The notes beneath the pieces were generated by a model. That model worked only from the letters and a program-made list of their open reading frames with translations, was not told where the DNA came from and searched no databases. This document shows, one piece after another, positions 19,878 to 32,204 of a stretch of 64,000 bases of DNA (the stretch's first letter is position 1; every line of letters starts with the position of its first letter). The translations under genes and the position numbers were made by a program. Location of the stretch: NCBI GenBank assembly GCA_902537325.1, contig CACBAT010000010.1:1-64000 (forward strand), written 5' to 3'. The DNA is from an uncultured Alphaproteobacteria bacterium (lineage in GTDB: Bacteria > Pseudomonadota > Alphaproteobacteria > HIMB59 > GCA-002718135).

Positions 19878-20404
19878 TATTCTCTAGGTGCATGCTTGTT
19901 TAATATTCTCTGTAGTGTGCGTCTATGCATTCTTAATCTCCTGGCAGTTTCAGAAACATTTCTATTACATTGTATAAAAACTCTCTGTATATGCTCCCAT
20001 CTAATTCTGTCAGCTGTCATTGGGTTTTCGGGTGGTGGTGGAAGAACCTCTTTCGAGTTAGTTAAAGCATCATAAATTTGATCAATTTCTGCTGGCTTTG
20101 GTAAGTAATCTATAGCCCCAGATTTAATTGCGGCCACTGCTGTAGCAATGTTACCGTAACCGGTTAGGAGTAAAGATTTAGTATTTGGACTAATTTTTTG
20201 CAATTCTTTTACCAATTCTAATCCTGAACCATCCTCCAGTCTCATATCAACGACAGCATAATCGAAATTGCTTTCATTTACTTTATCTAATGAGTCTTTA
20301 AAACCAGGAGAAGAGGTCACTTCGAAACCTTTTTTTTCCATGGATCTTGTTAATCTTTCTCTGAATGGAAGATCGTCATCTACAATAAGTAATCTCATAT
20401 TCAT
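19877..20404 (-). CDS. regA: Redox response regulator RegA/ActR/PrrA
   Basis: A 175-residue regulator with receiver domain (D53 in VVDMRLEDGSG, LLTGYGN, YLPKPAE), a proline-rich linker PPPPENP, and a Fis-type helix-turn-helix NVSETARRLRMHRRTLQRIL that is nearly invariant in RegA orthologues. RegA controls energy and redox genes in alphaproteobacteria. Its ATG overlaps the regB stop as ATGA. A second ATG six bases downstream (MRLLIV) is an equally plausible start. The senC/prrC gene often found between regB and regA is absent. Confidence 0.95.
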   Translation of the reverse strand: MNMRLLIVDDDLPFRERLTRSMEKKGFEVTSSPGFKDSLDKVNESNFDYAVVDMRLEDGSGLELVKELQKISPNTKSLLLTGYGNIATAVAAIKSGAIDYLPKPAEIDQIYDALTNSKEVLPPPPENPMTADRIRWEHIQRVFIQCNRNVSETARRLRMHRRTLQRILNKHAPRE

Positions 20405-21630
20405 ATATTTAAGATAGAGTTATCAAAATTAATTTCAACAACAGCATTATTTTCTTTTGAGTTATAAAAATCAAGATTACCTCCCGTATTTTCAATCAAG
20501 TTTTTAGCTATAAATATACCAAGTCCCATTCCCTGATTATTTTTTGAAACATATGGTTCACCTAATTTATCTATAATATCTTTCGAAAATCCCCTGCCAT
20601 CATCAGTAATTATAATATTAACGACTAATTTTTGATAATTTAATTCAACTTTTGTTGTACTTTCAGAATAAAATATTGAATTTTGGATAATGTTTCCTAA
20701 AGCATACATTATTTCATCTTTATAAATTATTTCAGGTTCAGAGTCTGATGGTTTTATATCTAATATTAATTTTTTATTTTTGTTAAATTTATCAAAGTTT
20801 ATTTTAATTAAATCAGAAATTTTTACTTTTTCTAAAAATTTATCTTTTAACTTTAAAGGATTTTTTGAGAATCTTTGTAATATTTCTTTGCATCTTTCTG
20901 CTTGAGATTTTAATAAAATTATATCTTTAACAATATTTTTATCTTCTTTTAATTTTTTTTCTTTTAGTAAGTCATTTAAAATTAAAAAAATTGTATTTAG
21001 TGGAGTCCCTAATTCATGAGCAGCAGCAGCACTAAGAGAACCTACCTCCGTCATTTTTTTTTGGTTCAAAATTTGAAGTTTAGAAATAGATAACGCATTT
21101 GAAATTTGTCTTGAAGAACTTGCAAATAAATAAGCATAGATAGCGATAAAAATTACTGTAATGATTAAAGCTGAAATTAAACCAAAACTATATATCTCTG
21201 GTAAAAAAAATTTTGGACCTAGATCTAAGGGGATAAAATAAAAATTTAATAATATAATAATTATAATTGATATTGTTGAAAGGATAACTGTCATTAATGC
21301 TGGTAAATATGAGGCTGAAGTAATAACAGGTGCTAAAATTAGTATTGAGAATGGATTAATGATTCCTCCAGTAAGAAAAAGTAAAAAGCCAAGTTGCAAT
21401 GTATCAAATAGTAAATAAGAAAATGCTTTTTTATTACTAATAGTTTTGTTTTTTCTTTCTTCAAAATAAGAATAAAAATTTACGACAATAGATAATAAAA
21501 TTATTGATAAAGTTTCAAAAATAGGGATTTGAATTTTTATTACAAATGAAACAAAAAATATTGCTAGAACTTGACCGAAGATTGCAATCCATCTAATTTT
21601 AATAAGATTTCCAAGTAAAATTGTATTCAT
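20401..21630 (-). CDS. regB: Redox sensor histidine kinase RegB/PrrB/ActS
   Basis: A 409-residue membrane kinase with about six hydrophobic segments in the first 180 residues. It keeps the known sensing features of the family: the ubiquinone-binding heptapeptide GGIINPF (88-94), the H-box SAAAAHELGTPLNTI with H205, and the redox-active cysteine at C247 in SQAERCKEI. The HATPase domain has DDGRGFS and GMGLGIFIAKN. It is translationally coupled to regA and lies six bases downstream of gyrB. Signal sensing by quinone pool or thiol oxidation is predicted from the family. Confidence 0.93.
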   Translation of the reverse strand: MNTILLGNLIKIRWIAIFGQVLAIFFVSFVIKIQIPIFETLSIILLSIVVNFYSYFEERKNKTISNKKAFSYLLFDTLQLGFLLFLTGGIINPFSILILAPVITSASYLPALMTVILSTISIIIIILLNFYFIPLDLGPKFFLPEIYSFGLISALIITVIFIAIYAYLFASSSRQISNALSISKLQILNQKKMTEVGSLSAAAAHELGTPLNTIFLILNDLLKEKKLKEDKNIVKDIILLKSQAERCKEILQRFSKNPLKLKDKFLEKVKISDLIKINFDKFNKNKKLILDIKPSDSEPEIIYKDEIMYALGNIIQNSIFYSESTTKVELNYQKLVVNIIITDDGRGFSKDIIDKLGEPYVSKNNQGMGLGIFIAKNLIENTGGNLDFYNSKENNAVVEINFDNSILNI

Positions 21631-21636
21631 TAAGAA

Positions 21637-25181
<3,545 letters not shown>

Positions 25182-25184
25182 ATT

Positions 25185-26300
25185 TTAAACTCTCATTGGC
25201 ATCAAAACATAGACAAGGTTAGTATTTGAATTTTCTTTTGCAATTACTGGTGAACTATTATCTTTTAAGTTAATTGATATTTCACTATCATCTAAATTAT
25301 TTACTATATCCATTATATATTTTGAGTTAAAACCTATCTCAATCTCATCTCCATTATAATTTATTTTAAGATCTTCTGAAGCAGTACTACTTTCGTTATT
25401 TACTGTGTTTAAGTTAAGAATATTTTCTAACAATTTAAATTTAATAACTGGAGATTTCTCATTTGCAATTGTACTAACTCTATCTACAGCAGCTAATAAC
25501 TTATCTCTATTTATGTTTAAAATGTTGGTATTATCATTTGGGATAACTCTTTTATAATCTGGAAAACTTCCATCAATTAATTTTGATATAAAAATTATTT
25601 CGCCAATAGTAAAAACTATTTTGTTTGAGCTAATAGAAATTTTAATTTCATTATCTATTTCGGATAATAGTTTTGATAATTCATAAATTGTTTTTTTAGG
25701 TATAATTACCCCTGATACTTGATCAATTTTTGCATCAATTTCATGACTAAACTTAGCAAGCCTATGTCCATCTGTACCAACGAGTGTTACAATATTTTTA
25801 TTTTCTTCATTTGTAACATTGAAATATAAACCATTAAGGAAATATCTTGTTTCTTCATTAGAAATTGCAAACTTCGTTTTATCTATTAATTTAAAGAGAA
25901 TTTTTGAATTTAAAATAATGTCAACACCCTCATTATTCGTTTCTATTATTGGATAATCTTCTTTTGGAAGACAAGCTAAAGAAAACCTTGACCCCTTTGA
26001 TCTTAAAGAGAGTAATTTACCATTATTTGAAATAATTTCTATTTCACTATTATCATCAATCTTTCTTACAATGTCATACAATATCTGCGAGTTTATAGTT
26101 GTAGCTCCATCTTCTAAAACAGTACAAGTAATTTTTTCTATTATTGAAATATCCATATCAGTTGATGACAAAGTTAATTGATTATTTTTTGCTTCAATTA
26201 ATATATTTGCTAAAATAGGGAGCGAATTTTTTTTATCAACAATACCTTGTAGATGCGATAGAGTTTTAAAAAAGTTAGAGCGTGATATTTTAAATTTCAT
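25185..26300 (-). CDS. dnaN: DNA polymerase III sliding clamp, beta subunit
   Basis: The ring-shaped clamp that tethers polymerase III to DNA. At 371 residues it has the usual three-fold repeat of clamp domains; recognisable segments include LANILIEA, VGTDGHRLA and the C-terminal YVLMPMRV that closes the peptide-binding pocket. It lies 23 bases downstream of dnaA and is followed by recF after three bases, consistent with one transcript. Confidence 0.95.
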   Translation of the reverse strand: MKFKISRSNFFKTLSHLQGIVDKKNSLPILANILIEAKNNQLTLSSTDMDISIIEKITCTVLEDGATTINSQILYDIVRKIDDNSEIEIISNNGKLLSLRSKGSRFSLACLPKEDYPIIETNNEGVDIILNSKILFKLIDKTKFAISNEETRYFLNGLYFNVTNEENKNIVTLVGTDGHRLAKFSHEIDAKIDQVSGVIIPKKTIYELSKLLSEIDNEIKISISSNKIVFTIGEIIFISKLIDGSFPDYKRVIPNDNTNILNINRDKLLAAVDRVSTIANEKSPVIKFKLLENILNLNTVNNESSTASEDLKINYNGDEIEIGFNSKYIMDIVNNLDDSEISINLKDNSSPVIAKENSNTNLVYVLMPMRV

Positions 26301-26323
26301 ATCTAAACATATGATAAAAAGAA

Positions 26324-27718
26324 TTAAGAATCTATAAGTCTTTTTAACAACTCCAGATCTTCATTGAAATTTACATCTGATAACTTTAGTTCTTCAATTT
26401 TTTTGACAGCATGCATAACTGTTGTATGATCTCTACCGCCAAATTTTCTACCTATCTCAGGTAAGGATCTTGAGGTAATAGATTTTGCTAAATACATCGC
26501 TATTTGTCTTGGACGTGCAACAGATCTAGATCTTCTTGGGGAATGCATATCAGTAATTCTAATATTAAAATGTTCTGCAACTTTTTTTTGAATTTCTTCA
26601 ATGGTAATTTTTTTATTAGAAGATTTTAATAAGTCCTGCAGAACTAATTGTGCTGTTTCTACAGTAATAGCAGTACCAACCAAAGTAGCATGGGCAACTA
26701 ATCTGTTTAGTGCTCCTTCCATTTCTCTGACATTTGAGATAATTCTATGAGAAAGAAATTCTAAAACTTTAGGAGGAATTTCAACACCTCTCTTATGTGC
26801 TTTTTCAATTAATATCCCAAGTCTTAATTCGTAAGTAGTTGGATGAATGTCCGCAACCAATCCGCAACCTAGTCTAGATTTTAATCTTTCTTGTACACCG
26901 TCAAGATCAGTAGGTGTTTTATCTGCTGATATAACTATTTGTTTATTTTGTTCTATTAGAGCATTGAAAGTATGGAAAAATTCCTCCTGTGTATTATCTT
27001 TACCACTTATAAATTGAACATCATCGATCATTAAAACATCTATTGATCTAAATTGCTCTTTAAATGCAGAAGTATCTTTATATCTGAGAGCGCGTACAAA
27101 TTGATACATAAACTTCTCGGCAGACAAATAGATAACTTTTCTTTCGGGTTGTTGTTGTTTTATCTTCCATCCTATAGCATGCATTAAGTGTGTTTTACCA
27201 AGACCAACCCCTCCACATAAAAATAGAGGATTAAAAGTAATTTTATTTGCTTCTGAGACTCTTTGTGAAGCAGCAAAAGCAAGTTCATTTGGTTTACCTA
27301 CGACAAAATTATCAAATGTAAAACGTGGATCGAGCGGAGCTCCAAATTCATTTGGATATGTCGAAGTCTGATTAGATCGCAGATCCATCGAAGACTTCCA
27401 ATGATTATCTGTACTTTTAATTGTTCTAGTTGTGCCAGGAACAATTCTTCCGCCAGAGGGTTTAACTACAAACTTAATTGTATCTAAATTTTTAGCCTGA
27501 TTTTTTGCTTCACTTTTTATCTTATCAGAATAATTATTTACAATCCAATCCCTTAAAAATTTAGTTGGAACTGAGAAAGTAATTGTATTTTCTTCTAGAG
27601 AGACATAATTTAAATGTTTTAACCAATTATTAAAGGCAGAGTCACCAACGTTTTTCTTAAGATTTTTTTTAAAAGATAACCATTTACTTTCGTCAAATAT
27701 AGTAGATGAATTATCCAT
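26324..27718 (-). CDS. dnaA: Chromosomal replication initiator DnaA
   Basis: DnaA opens the replication origin. The 464-residue protein has the N-terminal interaction domain, a linker, an AAA+ domain with Walker A GGVGLGKTH and Walker B VLMIDDVQF, and a C-terminal DNA-binding domain with the signature GGRDHTTVMHAVKKI. A GGGGGA element 3 bases before the ATG is a strong ribosome-binding site, and TATAAA at 27738-27743 (minus strand) could be a -10 box. It is separated from rpsT upstream by 146 bases. Confidence 0.97.
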   Translation of the reverse strand: MDNSSTIFDESKWLSFKKNLKKNVGDSAFNNWLKHLNYVSLEENTITFSVPTKFLRDWIVNNYSDKIKSEAKNQAKNLDTIKFVVKPSGGRIVPGTTRTIKSTDNHWKSSMDLRSNQTSTYPNEFGAPLDPRFTFDNFVVGKPNELAFAASQRVSEANKITFNPLFLCGGVGLGKTHLMHAIGWKIKQQQPERKVIYLSAEKFMYQFVRALRYKDTSAFKEQFRSIDVLMIDDVQFISGKDNTQEEFFHTFNALIEQNKQIVISADKTPTDLDGVQERLKSRLGCGLVADIHPTTYELRLGILIEKAHKRGVEIPPKVLEFLSHRIISNVREMEGALNRLVAHATLVGTAITVETAQLVLQDLLKSSNKKITIEEIQKKVAEHFNIRITDMHSPRRSRSVARPRQIAMYLAKSITSRSLPEIGRKFGGRDHTTVMHAVKKIEELKLSDVNFNEDLELLKRLIDS

Positions 27719-27864
27719 TTTCCCCCAACAAGACGATTTTATAACTTAATAAGTTTTACGCAAAAAATCTAAAGTCGTAAAATTTAATCACCAAATTAAT
27801 ATACTTAATCAATACCCTTTAAGTATTTTTAGCAAGAAGAAAAGTGAAAAAAATTAAAAAAAAA
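27719..27864. other. dnaA-rpsT intergenic region, no DnaA boxes seen
   Basis: This 146-base gap is AT-rich and includes the dnaA ribosome-binding site and a possible -10 element. I found no TTATCCACA-like DnaA box on either strand, no clear iteron and no strong terminator, so I do not call it an origin. Confidence 0.5.
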
Positions 27865-28125
27865 TTATTTTTTTGAAATTTGTTTTGATAAAGAGGATAA
27901 CTTTCTGGATATGTATTCCTTTTTGAAAATACCTTTTTTTGAAGCTCGGGCCATTATTGAGTTGACATTGCTAAAGGATTTTTGGATTTGTTCCTCATTT
28001 TTAGCATCAACAGAAGATTTAAATTTATTTAGAGCGTTTCTAAATTTAGATAAGTATTGAGAATTAACAGTATTTCTAGTTTTGTTCTGTCTCGATCTTT
28101 TTTTTGCTGAAGCATGGTTAGCCAT
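27865..28125 (-). CDS. rpsT: 30S ribosomal protein S20
   Basis: A small, lysine-rich 16S rRNA-binding protein of 86 residues starting MANHASAKKRSRQN, the usual S20 N-terminus, with the MARASKKGIF region near residue 55. rpsT next to dnaA is a conserved alphaproteobacterial arrangement. It is transcribed leftward, 52 bases downstream of mutM. Confidence 0.95.
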   Translation of the reverse strand: MANHASAKKRSRQNKTRNTVNSQYLSKFRNALNKFKSSVDAKNEEQIQKSFSNVNSIMARASKKGIFKKEYISRKLSSLSKQISKK

Positions 28126-28177
28126 ATGGTTGCTATAAATTCTAATTAAATTAAGTCAATTAATATTTATTGAATAA

Positions 28178-28996
28178 TTACTTATTATTTTGAAGTTTTG
28201 GGCAATAAAATGTAGATCTTCCATACTGAACGATCTTTTTGACCTCGTCATCCCCTATTTTTTTTCCTTCTCTGTTATATACCTTAAAATTAGACTGAAA
28301 ATTTCCTAATGTGCCATCAGTAGATCTATAATCTCTTATACTCGAGCCCCCATATTTAATTGCCTTCTTTAAAATTTTTCTAGTAGACTTAATTAGTTTC
28401 ATAATGAGACTAATTTCTAAATCTTTACCCAAAGTAAGTGGTGAAATTTTAGAATCAAATAGAATTTCCGATGCATAGATGTTGCCTATACCTGCAATTA
28501 ATTTTTGATTCAGTAAAATCTGCTTTATTGGAACATGAGATTTTGAAATTTTTTCAAATATCATTTGTGCGTTAAGATCTGGACTCAGTGCATCTACACC
28601 CAAACTCAATATGTACTTTTGTTTTTGCAAATCTTCTGTTTGTACTAAATCTATAAACCCAAATTTCCTTGGATCATGATATACAAGTATCCTTTTATTT
28701 AAAAAAAACATTATAAAATGATCATGTTTTATTCTTTTGTAGCTTTTATTGACAGTTTTTAATCTTCCTGACATTCCTAGATGTATTACTAGAGAGTAAT
28801 ATGTATCTAGATCTATGATAATGAACTTTGCTATACGTCTTAGGTTGGATATCTTGGAGTTACGTAGTATATTAACTATATTATTAGGAATTTTAAAACG
28901 AAGTTTTGATGTATGAATTTTCACATTAGATATTTTTTGATTCAATATTATACTAAGTCCTTTAACTGTAGTTTCAACTTCAGGTAATTCTGGCAT
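28178..28996 (-). CDS. mutM: Formamidopyrimidine-DNA glycosylase lacking the zinc-finger cysteines
   Basis: MutM/Fpg removes oxidised purines such as 8-oxoguanine and cuts the DNA. The start is certain because catalysis uses the proline after Met1 in MPELPEVET. Other key parts are present: the RRIAK lysine, HLGMSGR, HDPRKFGF, and AGIGNIYASEILF. The C-terminal zinc finger is degenerate: positions expected to be Cys are I247, D250 and L268, with only C265 kept, while GRSTFYC remains. This resembles the zincless finger of NEIL1 and some plant Fpg proteins. The ATG is one base from the divergent ubiE ATG. MutM rather than Nei is supported by the whole-length match. Confidence 0.92.
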   Translation of the reverse strand: MPELPEVETTVKGLSIILNQKISNVKIHTSKLRFKIPNNIVNILRNSKISNLRRIAKFIIIDLDTYYSLVIHLGMSGRLKTVNKSYKRIKHDHFIMFFLNKRILVYHDPRKFGFIDLVQTEDLQKQKYILSLGVDALSPDLNAQMIFEKISKSHVPIKQILLNQKLIAGIGNIYASEILFDSKISPLTLGKDLEISLIMKLIKSTRKILKKAIKYGGSSIRDYRSTDGTLGNFQSNFKVYNREGKKIGDDEVKKIVQYGRSTFYCPKLQNNK

Positions 28997-28997
28997 A

Positions 28998-29729
28998 ATG
29001 AAAAAAGATTATAATTTTGGTTATACAAAAGTAAATTCAAAACAAAAGACTAAACTTGTTCAGAATGTATTTTCAAGTGTAGCTCCAAACTACGATATAA
29101 TGAATGATTTAATGAGTTTAGGTATGCATCGATTATGGAAAAAAAGATTTGTAGAAATTATCGACATAAAAGAAAATGAAATTATCTTGGATGTTGGTTC
29201 TGGTTCTGGTGATATTGCGAGTGAAATTTTAAAGAAAAATTTACCAAATAGTCTTTATCTTTTGGATCTAAATGAAGAAATGTTATTAGAAGGAAAAAAA
29301 AGATTAAAAAAAGAAAAAAATATAAAATATTTTATTGGTAATGCTGAAAAGTTAAACTTTGAAAATAATTTTTTTGATAAATATACTATTTCTTTCTGCT
29401 TAAGAAATGTGACAGAGTATTTATTATCTATAAAAGAAGCTTACAGAGTTCTTAAACCTGGTGGTAAATATTGTTGCTTAGAATTTAGTACACCTAAATC
29501 ATCCTTTGTATCAAGTTCATATCAGATTTATAAATCAAAGATCTTACCTCTTTTAGGAGAAATAGTTGCTAAAGATAAAAATGCTTATAACTATTTGAGT
29601 GAAAGTATTGATTTATTTCCATCACAAGAAGAGCTTAGTAAAAATCTACGTGATTGTGGATTTACTAAAGTCGAAACTATTAATCTGTTCAATGGAATTG
29701 TGGCTATACACACTGGTTACAAATTATAA
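28998..29729 (+). CDS. ubiE: Ubiquinone/menaquinone C-methyltransferase UbiE
   Basis: A SAM-dependent methyltransferase of quinone synthesis. The 243-residue protein has the family segments VFSSVAPNYDIMNDLMSLG, the SAM-binding LDVGSGSGDIA, and CLEFSTP. The conserved NFGY near residue 6 shows the start at 28998 is correct. It heads a rightward run with coaBC; ubiB, which usually follows ubiE in alphaproteobacteria, is missing. No obvious ribosome-binding site is seen, and its promoter must lie inside mutM. Confidence 0.94.
   Translation: MKKDYNFGYTKVNSKQKTKLVQNVFSSVAPNYDIMNDLMSLGMHRLWKKRFVEIIDIKENEIILDVGSGSGDIASEILKKNLPNSLYLLDLNEEMLLEGKKRLKKEKNIKYFIGNAEKLNFENNFFDKYTISFCLRNVTEYLLSIKEAYRVLKPGGKYCCLEFSTPKSSFVSSSYQIYKSKILPLLGEIVAKDKNAYNYLSESIDLFPSQEELSKNLRDCGFTKVETINLFNGIVAIHTGYKL
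29008..29035 (-). promoter_or_regulatory. Putative mutM promoter inside the ubiE coding region
   Basis: On the minus strand a perfect TATAAT (29008-29013) lies 16 bases from TTTACT (29030-29035, 4 of 6 matches). The -10 box ends 11 bases before the mutM ATG, predicting a leader of about 5 bases with no room for a ribosome-binding site, that is, a nearly leaderless transcript. Confidence 0.45.
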
Positions 29730-30898
29730 TGAATAAAATTTTATTAATAATAACTGGCTCTATTGCTGCATCCAAATGTAAAGAAATTATTACTTTGCTA
29801 AATATTAATAAAGTTAAGATTAGCTGTATTCTAACTAACGAGGCAAAGAAATATACAAAAATATTAGATATAAAAAAATTACTTAAAAATAGAATATTTA
29901 CAGATGAAGATGAGAAAAAAAATAAGATGCTCCATATTAATTTATCAAGATGTAATGATATAATAGTTGTGTGTCCAGCTACAGCTAATTCTATTGCAAA
30001 ATTTGCTAATGGATATGGAGATAATTTAGCTTCTAATACGTTGCTTGCTGCAAATAAAAAAATTTTGTTTGTCCCCGCAATGAATAGTTTTATGTGGTAT
30101 AATAAAACTAATCAAAAAAATGTGAAATCATTAAAAGATAATGGTCATGAGTTTATTGGTCCAAAAGTTGGAAATTTAAAATGTGGAGAATTTGGCTTAG
30201 GAAGAATTGATAACTCAAAAAATATAGTAAATAAAATTTTAAGCAGATTAGAAAATATTAATTTATTAAAAGATAAAAAATGCCTAGTAACTGCAGGACC
30301 AACAATTGAAATGATTGATCCAGTTAGGTTTATTTCTAATCAATCTTCTGGAAAACAAGGCTATGAAATTGCTTCACAACTAGTTTTATATGGAGCAAAT
30401 GTAACCTTGATATCTGGACCAACAAAATTAGATCCACCACCAAATTTGAAATTTATTCAAATAGAATCAGCAAACGAAATGTATCAAAAAATTAGAAAAA
30501 TTTCTAAAATTGATATTGGAATTTTTACTGCTGCAGTATCTGATTTCAAAAATAAAAATATCAATAAATCTAAGATTAAAAAAAATAAAAAATTAAATAT
30601 TAGTCTTCATAAGAATATTGATATTTTAGAAAAAATCGGAAAAAGTAAAACCCAAAGGCCAAAATTATTAGTAGGTTTTGCAGCTGAAACAGGAGGCATT
30701 AATAATGCAAAAAAAAAATTAGTGGATAAAAAATGTGATATGATTATTTACAATAAAATCGACAGTAAAAATAAAGTTTTTGGATCAGATTATAATCAAA
30801 TATCCATAATTACAAAAAACCAGATAAAAAAATTTAAGAAAATGACAAAGGTAAATTGTGCAAAGCAAATTATAAAACAAATTTATAGTACTTTATAG
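29729..30898 (+). CDS. coaBC: Bifunctional phosphopantothenoylcysteine synthetase/decarboxylase
   Basis: CoaBC catalyses two steps of coenzyme A synthesis. The 389-residue protein has the CoaC flavoprotein half with the PAMN motif (VPAMNSFMW) and the active-site cysteine in LKCGEFGLGRI, then the CoaB half with TAGPTIEMIDPVRFIS, AAVSDF and GFAAETGG. The ATG overlaps the ubiE stop (TAATG). Both halves look complete. Confidence 0.95.
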   Translation: MNKILLIITGSIAASKCKEIITLLNINKVKISCILTNEAKKYTKILDIKKLLKNRIFTDEDEKKNKMLHINLSRCNDIIVVCPATANSIAKFANGYGDNLASNTLLAANKKILFVPAMNSFMWYNKTNQKNVKSLKDNGHEFIGPKVGNLKCGEFGLGRIDNSKNIVNKILSRLENINLLKDKKCLVTAGPTIEMIDPVRFISNQSSGKQGYEIASQLVLYGANVTLISGPTKLDPPPNLKFIQIESANEMYQKIRKISKIDIGIFTAAVSDFKNKNINKSKIKKNKKLNISLHKNIDILEKIGKSKTQRPKLLVGFAAETGGINNAKKKLVDKKCDMIIYNKIDSKNKVFGSDYNQISIITKNQIKKFKKMTKVNCAKQIIKQIYSTL

Positions 30899-30902
30899 AT
30901 TT

Positions 30903-31655
30903 ATGAATGATTACTCTGAGGAAGAATATAAAATTTTTAGCAGGTTATTTATTTTAAACGAATTTTCTGAAGAAAATCTAAAAAAATTATCTAACATAAA
31001 AATTGGTATTGTTGGTATGGGAGGTATAGGGTGTCCTTTAAGTCAATATTTAGTAAACTCTGGAATTAAAGAGTTATTAATTGTAGATGGAGATATTGTT
31101 GAAAAAAGTAATCTTAATAGACAAATTTTGTTTAATTTAAATGATATTGGAAAAAAAAAGGTTGATGTGGCACAATGCAAACTAAAATTAATTAATACTG
31201 AATGTAAAATTAATACTATTGATGAAAATATCAATTCTTTAAATTTAAATTTTTTAAAAGAATGTTCTATAATTGTTGATGCAACTGATGATTGGTTCAG
31301 TTCTAAACTATTAAATGAATATTGTATTAAAAACTCAATCAATTTTTTATATTCTTCTGCATTAAGACATGATTTACAAATAATTCTTTTCAATAATTCA
31401 AATAAAAATAATCATTTATGTTTAAATTGTATATTTCCTAACAAAGATGATGTTGATCTCCCCAGATGTAGTGTAGTAGGTATTTCAGGCATTTCTGCAG
31501 GGTTAGCAGGTTTAATTGCTGCTCAAAAAATAATTAATTTCTATTTAAATTTAAAGGATGAAACTAATATAATGACAATTTCTGATGGAAAAAAATTAAG
31601 CATTGATAATATTATTATTAAAAGTAAACATGATTGTTATTTAAAATCAGTTTAA
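30903..31655 (+). CDS. ThiF/MoeB/HesA-family E1-like adenylyltransferase
   Basis: A 250-residue protein that should adenylate the C-terminus of a ubiquitin-like sulfur carrier (MoaD or ThiS type). It has the nucleotide-binding GMGGIGCPLSQYL, the DGDIVEKSNLNRQ motif and VDATDDW. The first zinc-site pair CLNC is present, but the second appears as KHDC, with one cysteine where two are usual. A HesA/MoeB-like gene in this place after coaBC is conserved in alphaproteobacteria, normally with dut between; dut is absent. Which carrier it serves cannot be told from the sequence. Confidence 0.82.
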   Translation: MNDYSEEEYKIFSRLFILNEFSEENLKKLSNIKIGIVGMGGIGCPLSQYLVNSGIKELLIVDGDIVEKSNLNRQILFNLNDIGKKKVDVAQCKLKLINTECKINTIDENINSLNLNFLKECSIIVDATDDWFSSKLLNEYCIKNSINFLYSSALRHDLQIILFNNSNKNNHLCLNCIFPNKDDVDLPRCSVVGISGISAGLAGLIAAQKIINFYLNLKDETNIMTISDGKKLSIDNIIIKSKHDCYLKSV

Positions 31656-31694
31656 GTTAATTGATAAATACATAAAAAAAGTTTAATTTAAATT

Positions 31695-32201
31695 ATGAAA
31701 CAAAATTCATTTAACTACGATCAATTAATTGATTGTGCAAAAGGTGTTCTTTTTGGAAAAGGAAATGCGCAACTTCCAATGCCTCCTATGTTAATGTTTG
31801 ATCGAATTACTTCAATAAATGATACTGGTGGAGAATTTTCTAAAGGTGAGGTTATTGCAGAATTAGATATTAAAGAAGACTTATGGTTTTTTGAATGTCA
31901 TTTTAAAGATGATCCCGTAATGCCAGGTTGTTTAGGTTTGGATGCAATGTGGCAATTACTTGGTTTTTATTTAGGATGGCTTGGCCAACCAGGAAAAGGT
32001 AGAGCTTTAGGAGTTGGTGAAGTTAAGTTTACCGGTCAGGTATTACAAAAAATCAAAAAAGTAACTTATCATATATCTCTTAAAAGACTTATACTAAGAA
32101 AATTGATTTTAGGAGTTGGAGATGGTGTTTTAAAAGCTGACGGTGAAACAATTTATGAAGCTAAAGATATGAAAGTCGGTTTATTTTCACCTGAGAAATA
32201 A
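31695..32201 (+). CDS. fabA: 3-hydroxydecanoyl-ACP dehydratase/isomerase
   Basis: FabA introduces the double bond for anaerobic unsaturated fatty-acid synthesis. The 168-residue hot-dog protein has the active-site His in [19 protein letters not shown] (H69) and the paired Asp (D83). It heads fabA-fabB-fabI. In many alphaproteobacteria an irr regulator gene precedes fabA; here the 39-base gap holds no gene. Confidence 0.96.
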   Translation: MKQNSFNYDQLIDCAKGVLFGKGNAQLPMPPMLMFDRITSINDTGGEFSKGEVIAELDIKEDLWFFECHFKDDPVMPGCLGLDAMWQLLGFYLGWLGQPGKGRALGVGEVKFTGQVLQKIKKVTYHISLKRLILRKLILGVGDGVLKADGETIYEAKDMKVGLFSPEK

Positions 32202-32204
32202 GTA

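Noticed and set aside
27719..27864. Chromosome origin at dnaA
   Set aside because: No TTATCCACA-like boxes or DNA-unwinding repeats could be recognised; gene order alone is not enough.
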